Source of the DNA: Novosphingobium sp.
GTDB lineage: Bacteria; Pseudomonadota; Alphaproteobacteria; Sphingomonadales; Sphingomonadaceae
DNA: 64,000 nucleotides
Direction: 5' to 3'
Assembly (NCBI GenBank): GCA_024236175.1
Contig: JACKKY010000007.1
Location: forward strand, 124,001-188,000
The notes under the pieces were generated by a model, which saw nothing but the letters and a program-made list of their open reading frames with translations, searched no databases and was not told the DNA's origin. A program made the position numbers and the translations under genes. Positions within the stretch are counted from its first letter, which is position 1; every line of letters starts with the position of its first letter. This document shows, piece by piece, positions 1 through 9,399 of the stretch.

Positions 1-2
1 CG

Positions 3-68
3 CAGCCGACGGGACTGCGCTACTGCATCAACTCCGCGTCGCTCGATTTCAAACCGGAAGGCGAGTGA
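3..68 (+). CDS. C-terminal end of a protein cut by the window edge
   Basis: An open frame enters from the left edge and ends with TGA at 66-68, giving 21 residues that end FKPEGE. It lies about 110 bases upstream of the penicillin-binding protein gene in the same direction. The tail is too short to assign a family. The reading is supported only by the open frame and the orderly gap to the next gene. Confidence 0.45.
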   Translation, partial: QPTGLRYCINSASLDFKPEGE

Positions 69-177
69 GGCGAATTTCCTGTGAGTCCCTCGTTAAGCAT
101 GGGTTACAGTTTCTCCGTGCACGGGCTATTGCCGGATCGGACGCGCGTGTCCGCAATGAAGGCCTGAGTCTGGATTG

Positions 178-2355
178 ATGGCAGGAGACGCCGGGCGGCG
201 CCGCAACCAGGGCGGCCGTTCATCAGTACCCGAAAAGAAGCCGCTTTGGCGGCGCGTCGTGCGCGGCCTGTTCATCTGGGGGATTGCTCTCGGCCTGTTG
301 CTCGTGACCGGCATCGGCACGGCGGTTTTCGTGACCTCGCGTTCCCTGCCGAGCTTCACGCAGATGAAAAGCAGCCAGGCCGGGCAGATGATCGTGGTGC
401 GCGCGCGCGATGGCACCGAGATCGTTTCGCTGGGCCCCAGCTATGGCCGCTGGCTTCCCTACGAGAATATCCCGCGCGTGATGAAGGACGCGATGGTTTC
501 GGTCGAGGACCGGCGCTTCCGCTCGCATATCGGCGTCGATCCGATCGGCGTGATCCGCTCCGTCATGGTGCGCATTGAAACCGGATACTGGCGCCAGGGC
601 GGTTCGACGATCACGCAGCAGCTCGCCCGGAATATCTTCCTCAACAACAACCGCACGTTCGGCCGCAAGCTGCGCGAGGCGATCCTGGCCCTTGCCATCG
701 AGACCCAGTTCTCCAAGGACGAGATTCTCGAGCTGTATCTCAACAAGGTCTATTTCGGCGGCGGCGCCTACGGCGTCGACGCGGCGAGCCGCAAGTTCTT
801 CGGCCATCCCGGCACCGACCTGTCGCTGTCCGAGGCCGCGATCATCGCCGGGCTGGTGAAGGCGCCGTCGCGCTATTCGCCGACCGCCGATGTCGAAGCG
901 GCGGTCTCGCGCGGCAAGGTCGTGCTTCAGGTGATGCAGGCCAACGGCACGATCACTTCCGAGGAAGCGGCCAATGTCGATTTCGACACGGTCAAGGTCG
1001 CCAAGGAGAAGGGCCAGAATTCGGTCCGCTACTTCACGGACTGGGCCTTGCCCCAGCTCGATCTGCTGCTGCCCGACAACACCGAGCCGATCGAGGTGTG
1101 GACCACGCTCGATATCGGGATGCAGCGCGCCGCGACGGCCGCGATCAAGAACAATGTGCCGGGCGGTACCCAGGGAGCAATGGTCAGCCTCGATCGTGAC
1201 GGCGCCGTGCTCGCCATGGTCGGCGGTACGGACTACGTCACCTCGAATTACAACCGCGCGGTCAACGCGGTGCGCCAGCCCGGCTCCGCCTGGAAGCTGT
1301 TCGTGTATCTCGCAGCCCTGGAAGCCGGCTATACCCCCGATGACCGCGTTATCGACGAGCCGGTCACGATCGATGGCTGGAGTCCGCGCAATTCCGGCGG
1401 GAACTACGCCGGCGAGATCGATGTGCGGACCGCATTCGCATATTCCAAGAACACGATCGCCGCGCAGCTCGGCAATGATGTCGGGTTCGGCACGGTCGCA
1501 AGCATGGCGCGCCGCTTCGGCATCACCACGCCGGTCAATACATTGCCTTCGATGGTGCTGGGAACATCCGAAGTCCGCCTGATCGACATGGTGCGGGCCT
1601 TTGCCGCGGTCTCCGCCAAGGGGACCGCGATCGAGCCGTACGGGATCGTGAAAGTGACGACGTCCGGCGGCGAGGCGCTTTACGAACATCCCAGCGAGCG
1701 GGGCGAGTTGCTCGTCCCGCAATATGTCGCGGCGGGCATCACCGACCTGCTGCAGTCCGCCGTAGCCACCGGTACCGGCCGGGCCGCCCAGATCGGCAGG
1801 CCGGTCGCCGGCAAGACGGGAACCACCAGTTCCAACAAGGACGGCTGGTTTCTCGGCTTCTCGAGCGGGATAACCACCGGCGTGTGGATGGGGCGCGATG
1901 ACGCCAGGGCCGTGCCCGGCCTGCAGGGGGGCAGGGCGCCGGCGCGCGCATTTGCATCCTATATGCGCCAGGCGGTGGCCGGCAGGCCGGTCGAGAAATT
2001 CGATACCGAGCTCAAGCTTCCCGAATGGCAGCTGGAACCCGACGAGGAGTTCCTGTTCGGCGATCCGGACGACTACTACTTCGTCGACGAGCAGGGGAAC
2101 CTGATCGAACCGGGAAACCGGTCGCCCGACTCCGGGCCCGGAGAACCGCCGGTTGCGGACCGGCCGCGTCCCGGCGAAAACGGCGGGCTGGTGCCGGTCG
2201 AGCCCCCGCCGGCCGCAGGAGACGACTTCCTGAACCGGGCGACCGGAAAAGCGCGCGATCCCGGGTTGCGTCCGGCGCAGCCCGGAGGAGGCCCGGGGGC
2301 GCCGGCCAATCTGTTGCCCAACGAAAGCGACCGCGCGACGGGCGTGCAGCCCTAG
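178..2355 (+). CDS. Class A penicillin-binding protein (PBP1A type), transglycosylase/transpeptidase
   Basis: Bifunctional cell-wall enzyme that polymerises lipid II glycan strands and cross-links stem peptides on the periplasmic face. A basic N-terminus is followed by one membrane anchor at about residues 29-52. The GT51 domain has the motif VSVEDRRF with catalytic Glu110, followed by GGSTITQQLARN. The transpeptidase domain shows SAWK (Ser370 nucleophile, Lys373), SKN (Ser423-Asn425) and KTGTT (Lys546). The C-terminal 80 or so residues are Pro/Gly-rich and probably disordered. At 725 residues it is shorter than enterobacterial PBP1A, consistent with lacking the inserted OB domain. A TTG at 175 directly precedes the chosen ATG; neither has a strong ribosome site. 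It converges with the DegP-type gene across 28 bases. Confidence 0.95.
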   Translation: MAGDAGRRRNQGGRSSVPEKKPLWRRVVRGLFIWGIALGLLLVTGIGTAVFVTSRSLPSFTQMKSSQAGQMIVVRARDGTEIVSLGPSYGRWLPYENIPRVMKDAMVSVEDRRFRSHIGVDPIGVIRSVMVRIETGYWRQGGSTITQQLARNIFLNNNRTFGRKLREAILALAIETQFSKDEILELYLNKVYFGGGAYGVDAASRKFFGHPGTDLSLSEAAIIAGLVKAPSRYSPTADVEAAVSRGKVVLQVMQANGTITSEEAANVDFDTVKVAKEKGQNSVRYFTDWALPQLDLLLPDNTEPIEVWTTLDIGMQRAATAAIKNNVPGGTQGAMVSLDRDGAVLAMVGGTDYVTSNYNRAVNAVRQPGSAWKLFVYLAALEAGYTPDDRVIDEPVTIDGWSPRNSGGNYAGEIDVRTAFAYSKNTIAAQLGNDVGFGTVASMARRFGITTPVNTLPSMVLGTSEVRLIDMVRAFAAVSAKGTAIEPYGIVKVTTSGGEALYEHPSERGELLVPQYVAAGITDLLQSAVATGTGRAAQIGRPVAGKTGTTSSNKDGWFLGFSSGITTGVWMGRDDARAVPGLQGGRAPARAFASYMRQAVAGRPVEKFDTELKLPEWQLEPDEEFLFGDPDDYYFVDEQGNLIEPGNRSPDSGPGEPPVADRPRPGENGGLVPVEPPPAAGDDFLNRATGKARDPGLRPAQPGGGPGAPANLLPNESDRATGVQP

Positions 2356-2383
2356 GCTCCGGTCCGGGCTCAGGTGGTGTGCG

Positions 2384-3922
2384 TCAGCGCAGCCTTACCG
2401 GAACATAGGTGACCGGCTGACCACGGCGCTGGACTCGCAGCAGCAGCGCTTCCCGGTCCGAGCGCTTTGCGTCCCGGATCGCGGTTTCGAGGCTGTCGAT
2501 GCTCGTGACAGCGCGGTAATTCGCAGAAAGCACGATGTCGCCGCGCCGCAGACCCTTTCTCGCCGCGTCCGAATTGGGATCGACGGCATTGATCACGAGT
2601 CCCCGGGTGTCGTCCCCGGCTCCGAGCTGGCGCGCGATCTGCGGCGTGAGCGGCAGGACCGAAAGGCCGAGCGAACTCTCGGCGAGGCCTTCGCCCTGGC
2701 GTTCGGGCGGCTGGTTGAACCGGTTGCTGTCCTGCTCGTCTTCGGGATCGAAGCTCTGCTGGGCGAGTTCCTCCTCGCTCGGCCGGGTGCCGACGGTGGC
2801 ATTGACGGTCATCCGCTTGCCGTTGCGGATCAGCTCGATGGCGATCCGGCTGCCCGGTTCGGTGTTGGCGACGAGATAGGAAAGCGTCTGCTCCTGGGTG
2901 ACTTCCTTGCCGGCCACCTTCATGACGACGTCGCCGGGCCGGATGCCGGCCTTGTCCGCAGCCTGGCCGGGCTCGACCGCCTGTACGAATTCGCCCTTGT
3001 TGTGGGCGATGCCGAGCGAATCGGCGAGATCCTCGTTGATCGCCTGGATGCGCACGCCGAGATAGCCGCGTTCGATCGCTTCGCCCTTCTTGAGCTTTTC
3101 CACGATCGGGGCGGCGATTTCCGCCGGGATGGCGAAACCGATGCCGACGCTGCCGCCGGTCGGCGAGAAGATCGCGTTGTTGATGCCGATGACCTGGCCC
3201 TTCATGTCGAACATGGGGCCGCCGGAATTGCCTCGGTTGATGGAGGCGTCGGTCTGGATGTAGCGGCCGTATGGGCTGCCCGATCCGATATTGCGGTAGA
3301 CTGCCGAGATGATCCCCGACGTCACCGTGCCGCCGAGGCCGAAGGGGTTGCCGATGGCGATCACCCAGTCTCCCACGCGCGCGCTGCTTGAATCGCCGAA
3401 CTTGACGAAAGGCAGCGACTTTCCGGGGCTGACCTTGAGCACGGCCAGGTCCGAAGCGGTGTCGCGCCCGATCAGTTTCGCGGGATACTCGGTGCCGTCC
3501 GGCATGGTGACGGTGATCGATTCAACTTCGCCACGGCCGTCGGCGACGATGACGTGGTTGTTGGTTACGACATAGCCGTCGGCAGAAATGATGAAGCCGG
3601 AGCCGAGCGATTGCGCCTCGCGGGTTTGCGGCCCCCCGTCCTGCCCGCCGAAGAGATCGGCGAATGGCGTGCCGGCGAAAGGATTGAAATTGGCGACCTT
3701 GACCCGCTGGCGCGTTGAAATGTTGACCACGGCCGGAGCGAGCTGGTCGGTCAGATCGGCGAAGCTTGCTGGTGCACCGCCTCGCGGCACAACCGTGTTC
3801 ATGCGGCTGGCTTCGTTCTGGGCGACTTGTGCACCGGCCGGCAGGCCGGTCGCCAGCGACAGGGTGGCGCCGCCTAGCAGCAGCGCCGCGGTAACTCCAT
3901 AAGCGTATCGCACGGGCTTCAC
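2384..3922 (-). CDS. degP: DegP/MucD-type periplasmic serine endoprotease
   Basis: Envelope quality-control protease of the HtrA family. An N-terminal signal peptide (hydrophobic to about residue 31) precedes a trypsin-like domain with the triad His123 (TNNHVI), Asp158 (TASDLAVLK) and Ser233 (GNSGGP). Two PDZ domains follow, at about residues 285-385 and 420-505, the first with the typical YLGV start. The length of 512 residues matches the two-PDZ DegP/MucD class. The start is GTG at 3922, with AAGGA six bases upstream; no earlier in-frame start is attractive. The gene is followed on the same strand by hflK-hflC upstream of it, but a gap of about 110 bases separates it from hflC, so it may have its own promoter. 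Confidence 0.93.
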   Translation of the reverse strand: MKPVRYAYGVTAALLLGGATLSLATGLPAGAQVAQNEASRMNTVVPRGGAPASFADLTDQLAPAVVNISTRQRVKVANFNPFAGTPFADLFGGQDGGPQTREAQSLGSGFIISADGYVVTNNHVIVADGRGEVESITVTMPDGTEYPAKLIGRDTASDLAVLKVSPGKSLPFVKFGDSSSARVGDWVIAIGNPFGLGGTVTSGIISAVYRNIGSGSPYGRYIQTDASINRGNSGGPMFDMKGQVIGINNAIFSPTGGSVGIGFAIPAEIAAPIVEKLKKGEAIERGYLGVRIQAINEDLADSLGIAHNKGEFVQAVEPGQAADKAGIRPGDVVMKVAGKEVTQEQTLSYLVANTEPGSRIAIELIRNGKRMTVNATVGTRPSEEELAQQSFDPEDEQDSNRFNQPPERQGEGLAESSLGLSVLPLTPQIARQLGAGDDTRGLVINAVDPNSDAARKGLRRGDIVLSANYRAVTSIDSLETAIRDAKRSDREALLLRVQRRGQPVTYVPVRLR

Positions 3923-4033
3923 GTCCTTTTCCTTCGTCCTCTTTCCTCGCCTTTCGGCACTTGCAAATGGCCGCGATTCACGCCTTCGCGGATTAACGGG
4001 ATTTGAATAGTCCGGCCAATGCCCTGAGGCAGG

Positions 4034-4870
4034 CTAGCGACGGCCGCGGAACTGCCGCAAGTATTCGTTATCCGGCGACAGGATCACACTGCTTTCGGCA
4101 TCGCCGTTCTCGGAAGAGAATGTCGCGTCATAGCTCTGCATGGCGCGGTAGAAATCGTAGAACTCGGGATCCTTGCCGAAGGCTTCGGCATAGATACGCG
4201 CGGCTTCGGCGTCGGCGTCGGCGCGGATGATTCGCGCGTCGCGCTGGCCCTGGGCGCGGATGGTCCTGGCTTCGCGCTCGCGATCCGTCTCCATCCGCTG
4301 GAAGGCCGATTGCAGCGGTGCGCCGTCGGGAAGATCGGTCCGCTTGATCTGCACGTCGATCACTTCCGCGCCATACTGGCGCGCCTGCCGGTCGAGATTT
4401 GCGCGCACATTGGCAAGCGCGGTCCCGCGTTCGGCGGTCAGCATGGCCTGGAAGGTGCGTCGGCCCAGCTCCTGCCGCAGGACCGAGTTGAGGATGGGCT
4501 CCAGTGCCACCCGCACACCATCGGTGGTGCCCGCGCGCTGAACCATCCGAACCGGATTGACGATGCGGAAGCGTGCATAGGCGTTGACCAGCAGGCGCTG
4601 CTGGTCATTCGAGAGCACTTCCTCATCGGTCATTTCAAGGTCGAGCACGCGCTTTTCGATGCGCGCGACCCGGTCGATGAACGGGACCCGGAGATAGAGG
4701 CCGGCACCTGTCTTGCCGCCTGGCGTATTTACCGTGCCGATGGGTTCGCCGGTCCGGATCACCACTGCCTGTTCTTCCTCCGGCACGATGAACGCGCTCG
4801 TGAGCAGGGCGAAAATCAGGATGCCGACCGCGATTACCGCGCCGCGATAGGATTGCAGGAGGTTCGTCAT
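4034..4870 (-). CDS. hflC: HflC, SPFH/band-7 membrane protein
   Basis: Partner of HflK in the periplasm-facing complex that surrounds and modulates the FtsH protease. A single N-terminal membrane segment (about residues 10-29) is followed by the band-7 domain, starting PEEEQAVVIRTGEP, and a helical region rich in Arg, Ala and Glu (about 180-245). The length of 278 residues is slightly below that of E. coli HflC. Its ATG lies one base after the HflK stop codon, so the two are translationally linked, hflK first. No protease motif is present, as expected for this family. Confidence 0.94.
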   Translation of the reverse strand: MTNLLQSYRGAVIAVGILIFALLTSAFIVPEEEQAVVIRTGEPIGTVNTPGGKTGAGLYLRVPFIDRVARIEKRVLDLEMTDEEVLSNDQQRLLVNAYARFRIVNPVRMVQRAGTTDGVRVALEPILNSVLRQELGRRTFQAMLTAERGTALANVRANLDRQARQYGAEVIDVQIKRTDLPDGAPLQSAFQRMETDREREARTIRAQGQRDARIIRADADAEAARIYAEAFGKDPEFYDFYRAMQSYDATFSSENGDAESSVILSPDNEYLRQFRGRR

Positions 4871-4871
4871 C

Positions 4872-6053
4872 TTATTGTTTCTCCGGCGCGGTCACGGTTG
4901 TGCCCGGCTGCGTCCGGGCGCGTCGGCGGATTTCGGGAAGCGGCAGGTAGGGAGTCACGCCCTGCGCCTCGATAATCGTCGTGTCGGTTTGCGAGAGCAC
5001 GCGCTCCATCGTCTCGTAATAGAGACGCTGCCGCGTAACCTGCGGTGCGAGACGGTATTGTTCGTAAACCTTGTCGAACGCTTCCGCCTCGCCCTGAGCC
5101 TGCGCCAGGACTTGCTGCGCGTAGCCGCGCGCCTGGTTCTTCACCGCATCGGCATTCTGCTCGGCCACCGAAACGTCGCGAAAGGCGTCGACCACTTCGG
5201 CCGGCGGATCCGCCTTGTCGATTTCAACGCCCAGCACGTGGATGCCTGCCCGGTATGTGTCCAGCGTTCGCTGCATGCGTTCGCGCACGCGCTGCTCGAT
5301 CTCGGCACGACCCTGTCCGGAGAAAGTGTCGTCGAGCGTGTTTTCTGCAACCGATGCACGCATCGCGGCCTCGGCGACCTCGTTGACCGTCTCGATCGGT
5401 TCGGCCAGCCGGAACTTGAACTGTTCAAGGTTCTTGATGTTCCAACGAACGATATAGCTGATGTCTACGAGGTTCTGGTCCCCGGTAAGGATCAGCTTCG
5501 CCTTCTGTCCTGATTCCGGGATCCGGACCGCCCGGACGCCTTGCACGTCTTCCACATCGACGGCCTCGATCGGCCAGGGTGCGGAAATGGCAAGGCCCGG
5601 TTCGAGCGTGCGGGTGTAGTTGCCAAGGGTCTTGACCACCGCCCGCTCCTGCGGACCGATGAGATGTACGCTGGTTACGAGCAGGCCGATCAGAACTATG
5701 CCGCCGACCAGGAACGGAAACCAGCTCTTGCCACCCGGAGGTTCCGGCAGGCGCGGCATGCCGCCCCGGCCGCCTCCGCCGCCGGGCGGGCGCCTGCGGT
5801 CGCGACCGCGGAAGATGTCCTCGATCCCGGCCGAACGGCGTGGAGGGCCTTCCTCCGGCGGCAGCCAAGGGTTTCTGGGGCCACGCGGCGGCGGCGCATC
5901 GGAAATTTCCGGCTCGTCGTCGCCGGCATTGCCGCCATTGCCGTCGGCTTCGCCGGTCGGCTCCCTATCGCCTTTGTTCCCGCCGCCCCATGGGCTGCGG
6001 CGACCAGCCATTGCCAATGCGCCGCGCGCGATTGCGCTCCCGAATGTTTTCAT
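4872..6053 (-). CDS. hflK: HflK, SPFH/band-7 membrane protein with long Gly/Pro-rich N-terminus
   Basis: FtsH-modulating membrane protein that acts with HflC. The first 110 residues are Gly-, Pro- and Arg-rich and likely disordered and cytoplasmic. One membrane segment lies at about residues 112-132, followed by the band-7 domain beginning IGPQERAVVKTLGNY and an Ala/Gln/Glu-rich coiled region (about 310-345). The frame stays open far upstream, but the extension to 7160 is antisense to mrp. The start chosen is ATG at 6053 (product begins MKTFGSAIAR), giving 393 residues, normal for alphaproteobacterial HflK. The roughly 100 bases to mrp are a divergent intergenic region that should hold promoters for both sides. 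Confidence 0.93.
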   Translation of the reverse strand: MKTFGSAIARGALAMAGRRSPWGGGNKGDREPTGEADGNGGNAGDDEPEISDAPPPRGPRNPWLPPEEGPPRRSAGIEDIFRGRDRRRPPGGGGGRGGMPRLPEPPGGKSWFPFLVGGIVLIGLLVTSVHLIGPQERAVVKTLGNYTRTLEPGLAISAPWPIEAVDVEDVQGVRAVRIPESGQKAKLILTGDQNLVDISYIVRWNIKNLEQFKFRLAEPIETVNEVAEAAMRASVAENTLDDTFSGQGRAEIEQRVRERMQRTLDTYRAGIHVLGVEIDKADPPAEVVDAFRDVSVAEQNADAVKNQARGYAQQVLAQAQGEAEAFDKVYEQYRLAPQVTRQRLYYETMERVLSQTDTTIIEAQGVTPYLPLPEIRRRARTQPGTTVTAPEKQ

Positions 6054-6155
6054 GGGGCATTTATAGGTACCCAACGGCCACAAAAACAGTGCCTGCTGGC
6101 GGTTTTTCCTTGCTAGGGGGTTTGACGGGGGGACCTTCATGGCCAGAGTCAGCGG

Positions 6156-7130
6156 ATGAGTAGCGAAAATGAAGAAGCTCTGACGGCTGCACTGCCGTCG
6201 CTGGCGCAATCCCGCATGCAATCGATTCGCGTTGCCGACGGCGTCGTGACCCTGGTTCTCGACGTAGCCGGACTCGACGGGCTCGAGCGCGACCGGCTCG
6301 AAGTGGCGGTCAAGGACGCACTGCGCTCCGAGCCCGGCGTCTCCGAAGTGCGCGTGGCGATGACGGCCGACCGGCCGCGCCGCAAGATCGTGGCTGTCGG
6401 CTCGGGCAAGGGCGGCGTCGGCAAATCGACGCTTGCGGCGAATCTCGCCGTGGCGCTGGCAAGAGCCGGACGCAAGGTCGGGCTGGTCGATGCGGATATT
6501 TACGGACCGTCGCTGCCGCGCCTCCTCGCCAACGAAGGGCAGAAGCCCGGGGTCGCGGAGAAGAAACTCGTGCCGGTGCCGAGCCCCTGGGGTGTCCCGG
6601 TGCTGTCGATGGGGCACCTTGCCGATCCCGGACAGGCGATCGCGTGGCGCGGGCCGATGGCCGGCAACGCCCTGTCGCAGCTGGTCGACGCCGACTGGGG
6701 CGATGCGGAGATCCTGGTGGTCGACCTGCCGCCAGGCACGGGCGACGTGCAGCTGACGATGCTGCAGCGCTTCAAGCCCGCCGGCGCCGTGATCGTCTCG
6801 ACGCCGCAGGACCTCGCGCTGATGGACGCGACCCGTGCCATGCAGCTGTTCGATCAGGGAGATGTGCCGGTCATCGGCATTGTCGAGAACATGGCCGGCT
6901 ACGCCTGCCCGCATTGCGGCGAAGTGAGCGACCCCTTCGGCTCCGGCGGGGCGGAGGCGGCAGCCAAGACGATGGGCCATGCCTTCCTCGGGCGTATCCC
7001 GCTCGATCTCGCGATCCGGCAGGACAGCGATGCCGGCACGCCGCCTGCCGCCGGCGAAGGGGAACAGGCCGAAGCCTTCGGCGCGATTGCCCGGCGCGTG
7101 GCGACGTGGCTGGACAACCAGACGGGCTGA
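6156..7130 (+). CDS. mrp: Mrp/ApbC family Fe-S cluster carrier ATPase
   Basis: Cytosolic P-loop scaffold that binds and delivers iron-sulfur clusters. An N-terminal DUF59-like segment (about residues 5-70) precedes a deviant Walker A, GSGKGGVGKST, at 82-92, a Walker-type DADIYGPSLP, and DLPPGTGD. Cluster-binding cysteines are seen as CPHC at 251-254. The 324-residue length is typical for fused DUF59-Mrp proteins. The stop is one base before the following oxidoreductase start, so the two are co-transcribed, and hemH follows by a 4-base overlap. An iron-sulfur, molybdenum and heme cofactor theme links the three. Confidence 0.95.
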   Translation: MSSENEEALTAALPSLAQSRMQSIRVADGVVTLVLDVAGLDGLERDRLEVAVKDALRSEPGVSEVRVAMTADRPRRKIVAVGSGKGGVGKSTLAANLAVALARAGRKVGLVDADIYGPSLPRLLANEGQKPGVAEKKLVPVPSPWGVPVLSMGHLADPGQAIAWRGPMAGNALSQLVDADWGDAEILVVDLPPGTGDVQLTMLQRFKPAGAVIVSTPQDLALMDATRAMQLFDQGDVPVIGIVENMAGYACPHCGEVSDPFGSGGAEAAAKTMGHAFLGRIPLDLAIRQDSDAGTPPAAGEGEQAEAFGAIARRVATWLDNQTG

Positions 7131-7131
7131 C

Positions 7132-9399
7132 ATGCAGGTCTCGCGGCGAGGCATACTCATCGGGGCACTCGCAGGCGGCGGGCTGGCTATCGGCTATTTC
7201 CTGCGTCCGCGCGATTTTCCGCTTCCGCTCGAGCCCGGCCGCGATGAAGTTGCCTTCGACGCGTGGATCAAGATCGCAGGGGACGGGGTGGTAACCGTCG
7301 CGGTGCCGCAGCTTGAGATGGGGCAGGGCGTCACAACGCTGATCCCGCAGATCGTGGCCGAGGAACTGGGGGCCGATTGGCGCCAGATGGCGGTCGAACC
7401 GGCGCCGGTCAGCGCCCACTATGCCAACACGGTCCTGGCGGCCCGGTGGGCGGAACTGTGGATGCCGATGCTCCCCGGCCTTGCTGCAGAACCTGACAGC
7501 ATCATCGCTCGCCGCTATGCGCAAGACAGCCGCTTCATGGCGACGGCCGACGGCATGTCGCTTGCCGCCTACGAAGCACCGGCCAGGGCGGCGGCCGCCA
7601 GCGCCCGTGCGTTGCTGGCCAAGGCCGCCGCCGACCGCTGGGACGTCGGCTGGGAAGAGTGTGAGGCGAAAGACGGGTTCATCGTCCACGAAAAGAAGCG
7701 GTTGAGCTTCGCCAGCCTGGCGCAGGAAGCCGTCGGTTTCAGTCCGCCGAACCCACCACCGCTGCGCGCGAAGCCTGCGATGGAAGATCCCGAACGGGTC
7801 CCGGCGGGAGCGGAACTGGCCTTTCCCCGCCTCGATCTGCCGTCCAAGGCCGACGGGTCTTATCTGTTCGCAGCAGACGTGCGGCTGCCGGACATGGTCT
7901 ATGCAGCGATCCGCCATGGCCCGATCGGCCAGGCGGAGCTGTCCGGCTTCGACGAGGAAGCGGCAGCCCGGCCGGGTTTGATGTCGCTGGTGAAAGGCAG
8001 GAACTGGCTCGCCGCCGTCGCAAGCGACTGGTGGACCGCCGACCGCGCGCTGTCCGATGCGGCGCCAAGCTTCACCTTCCGCAAGGGGGCGGACAGTGTG
8101 AAGATCGAAACGGCTCTGGAAGAGGCGTTGCGGTACGGGGACGCCGGCACGATCCTGAAGCATGGCGATCCGGACGAGGTGCTCGCCCGCGATTTCTCGC
8201 TCGCGCTGCGCTACGATGTCGCGCCTGCGCTACACGCCACCGTCGAAACCGCAAGCGCCACCGCATGGCTGCGCGACGGCAAGCTCAACCTGTGGTTGGC
8301 GACGCAGGCACCCGAAGCCGCCCGCCGTGCCGCCGGCGAGGCGCTGGGCATCGATATCGGCGATGTGGTGCTTTACCCGATGCCGGCCGGCGGCAGTTTC
8401 GACCGGCGGCTGGAGAACGACCATGCCATCGAGGTGGCGCTTATCGCCCGCGAAGCAGGCCGGCCGGTGCAGCTCACCTGGTCGCGTTGGCAGGAGCATC
8501 TCGCGGGCTGGCCAAGGGCGCCAGTCGCCGCGGTGATGGCCGCGCGGCTGACGCCGTCGGGAGACCTGAGCGGGTGGAAGGCCCGGCTCGCACTTCCGGC
8601 CAGCGCGCATGAATTCGGCCGCCGCATGTTCGGCGGGCTCACGCCGCAGTCCGCCATGGCGGAAAGCGAGGGGATGACCGATGCGATGGCGATGGAAGGT
8701 GCGGTGCCTCCCTATGCGCTCACCCATCTGCTCGTCGAGCACGTGCCCGTGAACATCGGTTTGCCGACCGCTCGCCTGCGAGGCAACGCCCATGGCTACA
8801 CGGCCTTCTTCAACGAGAGCTTCATCGATGAACTGGCGCACAAGGCCCGGCGGGAGCCGCTTTCTTTCCGCATGGCGCTGCTCGGCCACGATCTCAGGCT
8901 GGCGGCTTGCCTGCAAAAGGTGTCTGCACTCGCAAACTGGGACGGCGGCGGCGACAACAGCGGCCAGGGGCTTGCCTGTCACGTCATCGGCGACCACGAC
9001 ACGGGCGGGCGGATCGCGGTGGTGGCAACGGCACGGCGCGACGAAAGTGGCGTGCGCGTCGACAGGATCACCGCTGTTGCCGACATCGGCCGGATCGTGA
9101 ATGTCGACATCGCCCGCCAGCAGATCGAAGGCGGACTGGTCTTCGGCATGGGGCTCGCACTCGGTTCGAGCACGACATACGAAAAAGGTTTGCCGGTGAT
9201 CGCCCGGCTCGGCGAACTGGGCCTGCCGCTGCTGGCAGACTGCCCGGCGATCGAAGTCGAATTCATCGCCAGCGACGCCGATACGGCCGATCCCGGTGAA
9301 CTGGGCGTAGCGGTTGTCGCACCGGCGATAGCAAACGCGCTGTTTTCGGCCACGGGGCTGCGTTTCCGGCGTCTTCCGCTATTCTCGGAGGGGTTATGA
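7132..9399 (+). CDS. Xanthine dehydrogenase family molybdopterin-binding subunit (isoquinoline 1-oxidoreductase beta-like), Tat-exported
   Basis: Large-subunit homolog of the periplasmic molybdenum hydroxylases that hydroxylate N-heterocycles or oxidise aldehydes. The N-terminus carries a twin-arginine type signal, SRRGILIGAL, followed by a hydrophobic stretch to about residue 23. The catalytic-core segments PQLEMGQGV and the C-terminal APAIANALFSATG are clear. The usual GVGEPG around the catalytic Glu reads GELG, so the Glu is kept. At 755 residues it matches IorB-type proteins. The frame is open to 6979, but the ATG at 7132, one base after the mrp stop, is the natural start. No 2Fe-2S small subunit or cytochrome subunit gene lies beside it, which is unusual for the family. 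Confidence 0.88.
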   Translation: MQVSRRGILIGALAGGGLAIGYFLRPRDFPLPLEPGRDEVAFDAWIKIAGDGVVTVAVPQLEMGQGVTTLIPQIVAEELGADWRQMAVEPAPVSAHYANTVLAARWAELWMPMLPGLAAEPDSIIARRYAQDSRFMATADGMSLAAYEAPARAAAASARALLAKAAADRWDVGWEECEAKDGFIVHEKKRLSFASLAQEAVGFSPPNPPPLRAKPAMEDPERVPAGAELAFPRLDLPSKADGSYLFAADVRLPDMVYAAIRHGPIGQAELSGFDEEAAARPGLMSLVKGRNWLAAVASDWWTADRALSDAAPSFTFRKGADSVKIETALEEALRYGDAGTILKHGDPDEVLARDFSLALRYDVAPALHATVETASATAWLRDGKLNLWLATQAPEAARRAAGEALGIDIGDVVLYPMPAGGSFDRRLENDHAIEVALIAREAGRPVQLTWSRWQEHLAGWPRAPVAAVMAARLTPSGDLSGWKARLALPASAHEFGRRMFGGLTPQSAMAESEGMTDAMAMEGAVPPYALTHLLVEHVPVNIGLPTARLRGNAHGYTAFFNESFIDELAHKARREPLSFRMALLGHDLRLAACLQKVSALANWDGGGDNSGQGLACHVIGDHDTGGRIAVVATARRDESGVRVDRITAVADIGRIVNVDIARQQIEGGLVFGMGLALGSSTTYEKGLPVIARLGELGLPLLADCPAIEVEFIASDADTADPGELGVAVVAPAIANALFSATGLRFRRLPLFSEGL

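Noticed and set aside
223..1722. Long minus-strand open frame (499 codons) over the penicillin-binding protein
   Set aside because: Antisense to a gene with complete catalytic motifs; composition rich in Arg, His and Asp as expected of a shadow frame in GC-rich DNA; no ribosome site.
6054..7160. N-terminal extension of the HflK frame to 7160
   Set aside because: It is antisense to mrp and adds about 370 residues foreign to HflK; the ATG at 6053 gives the normal family length.
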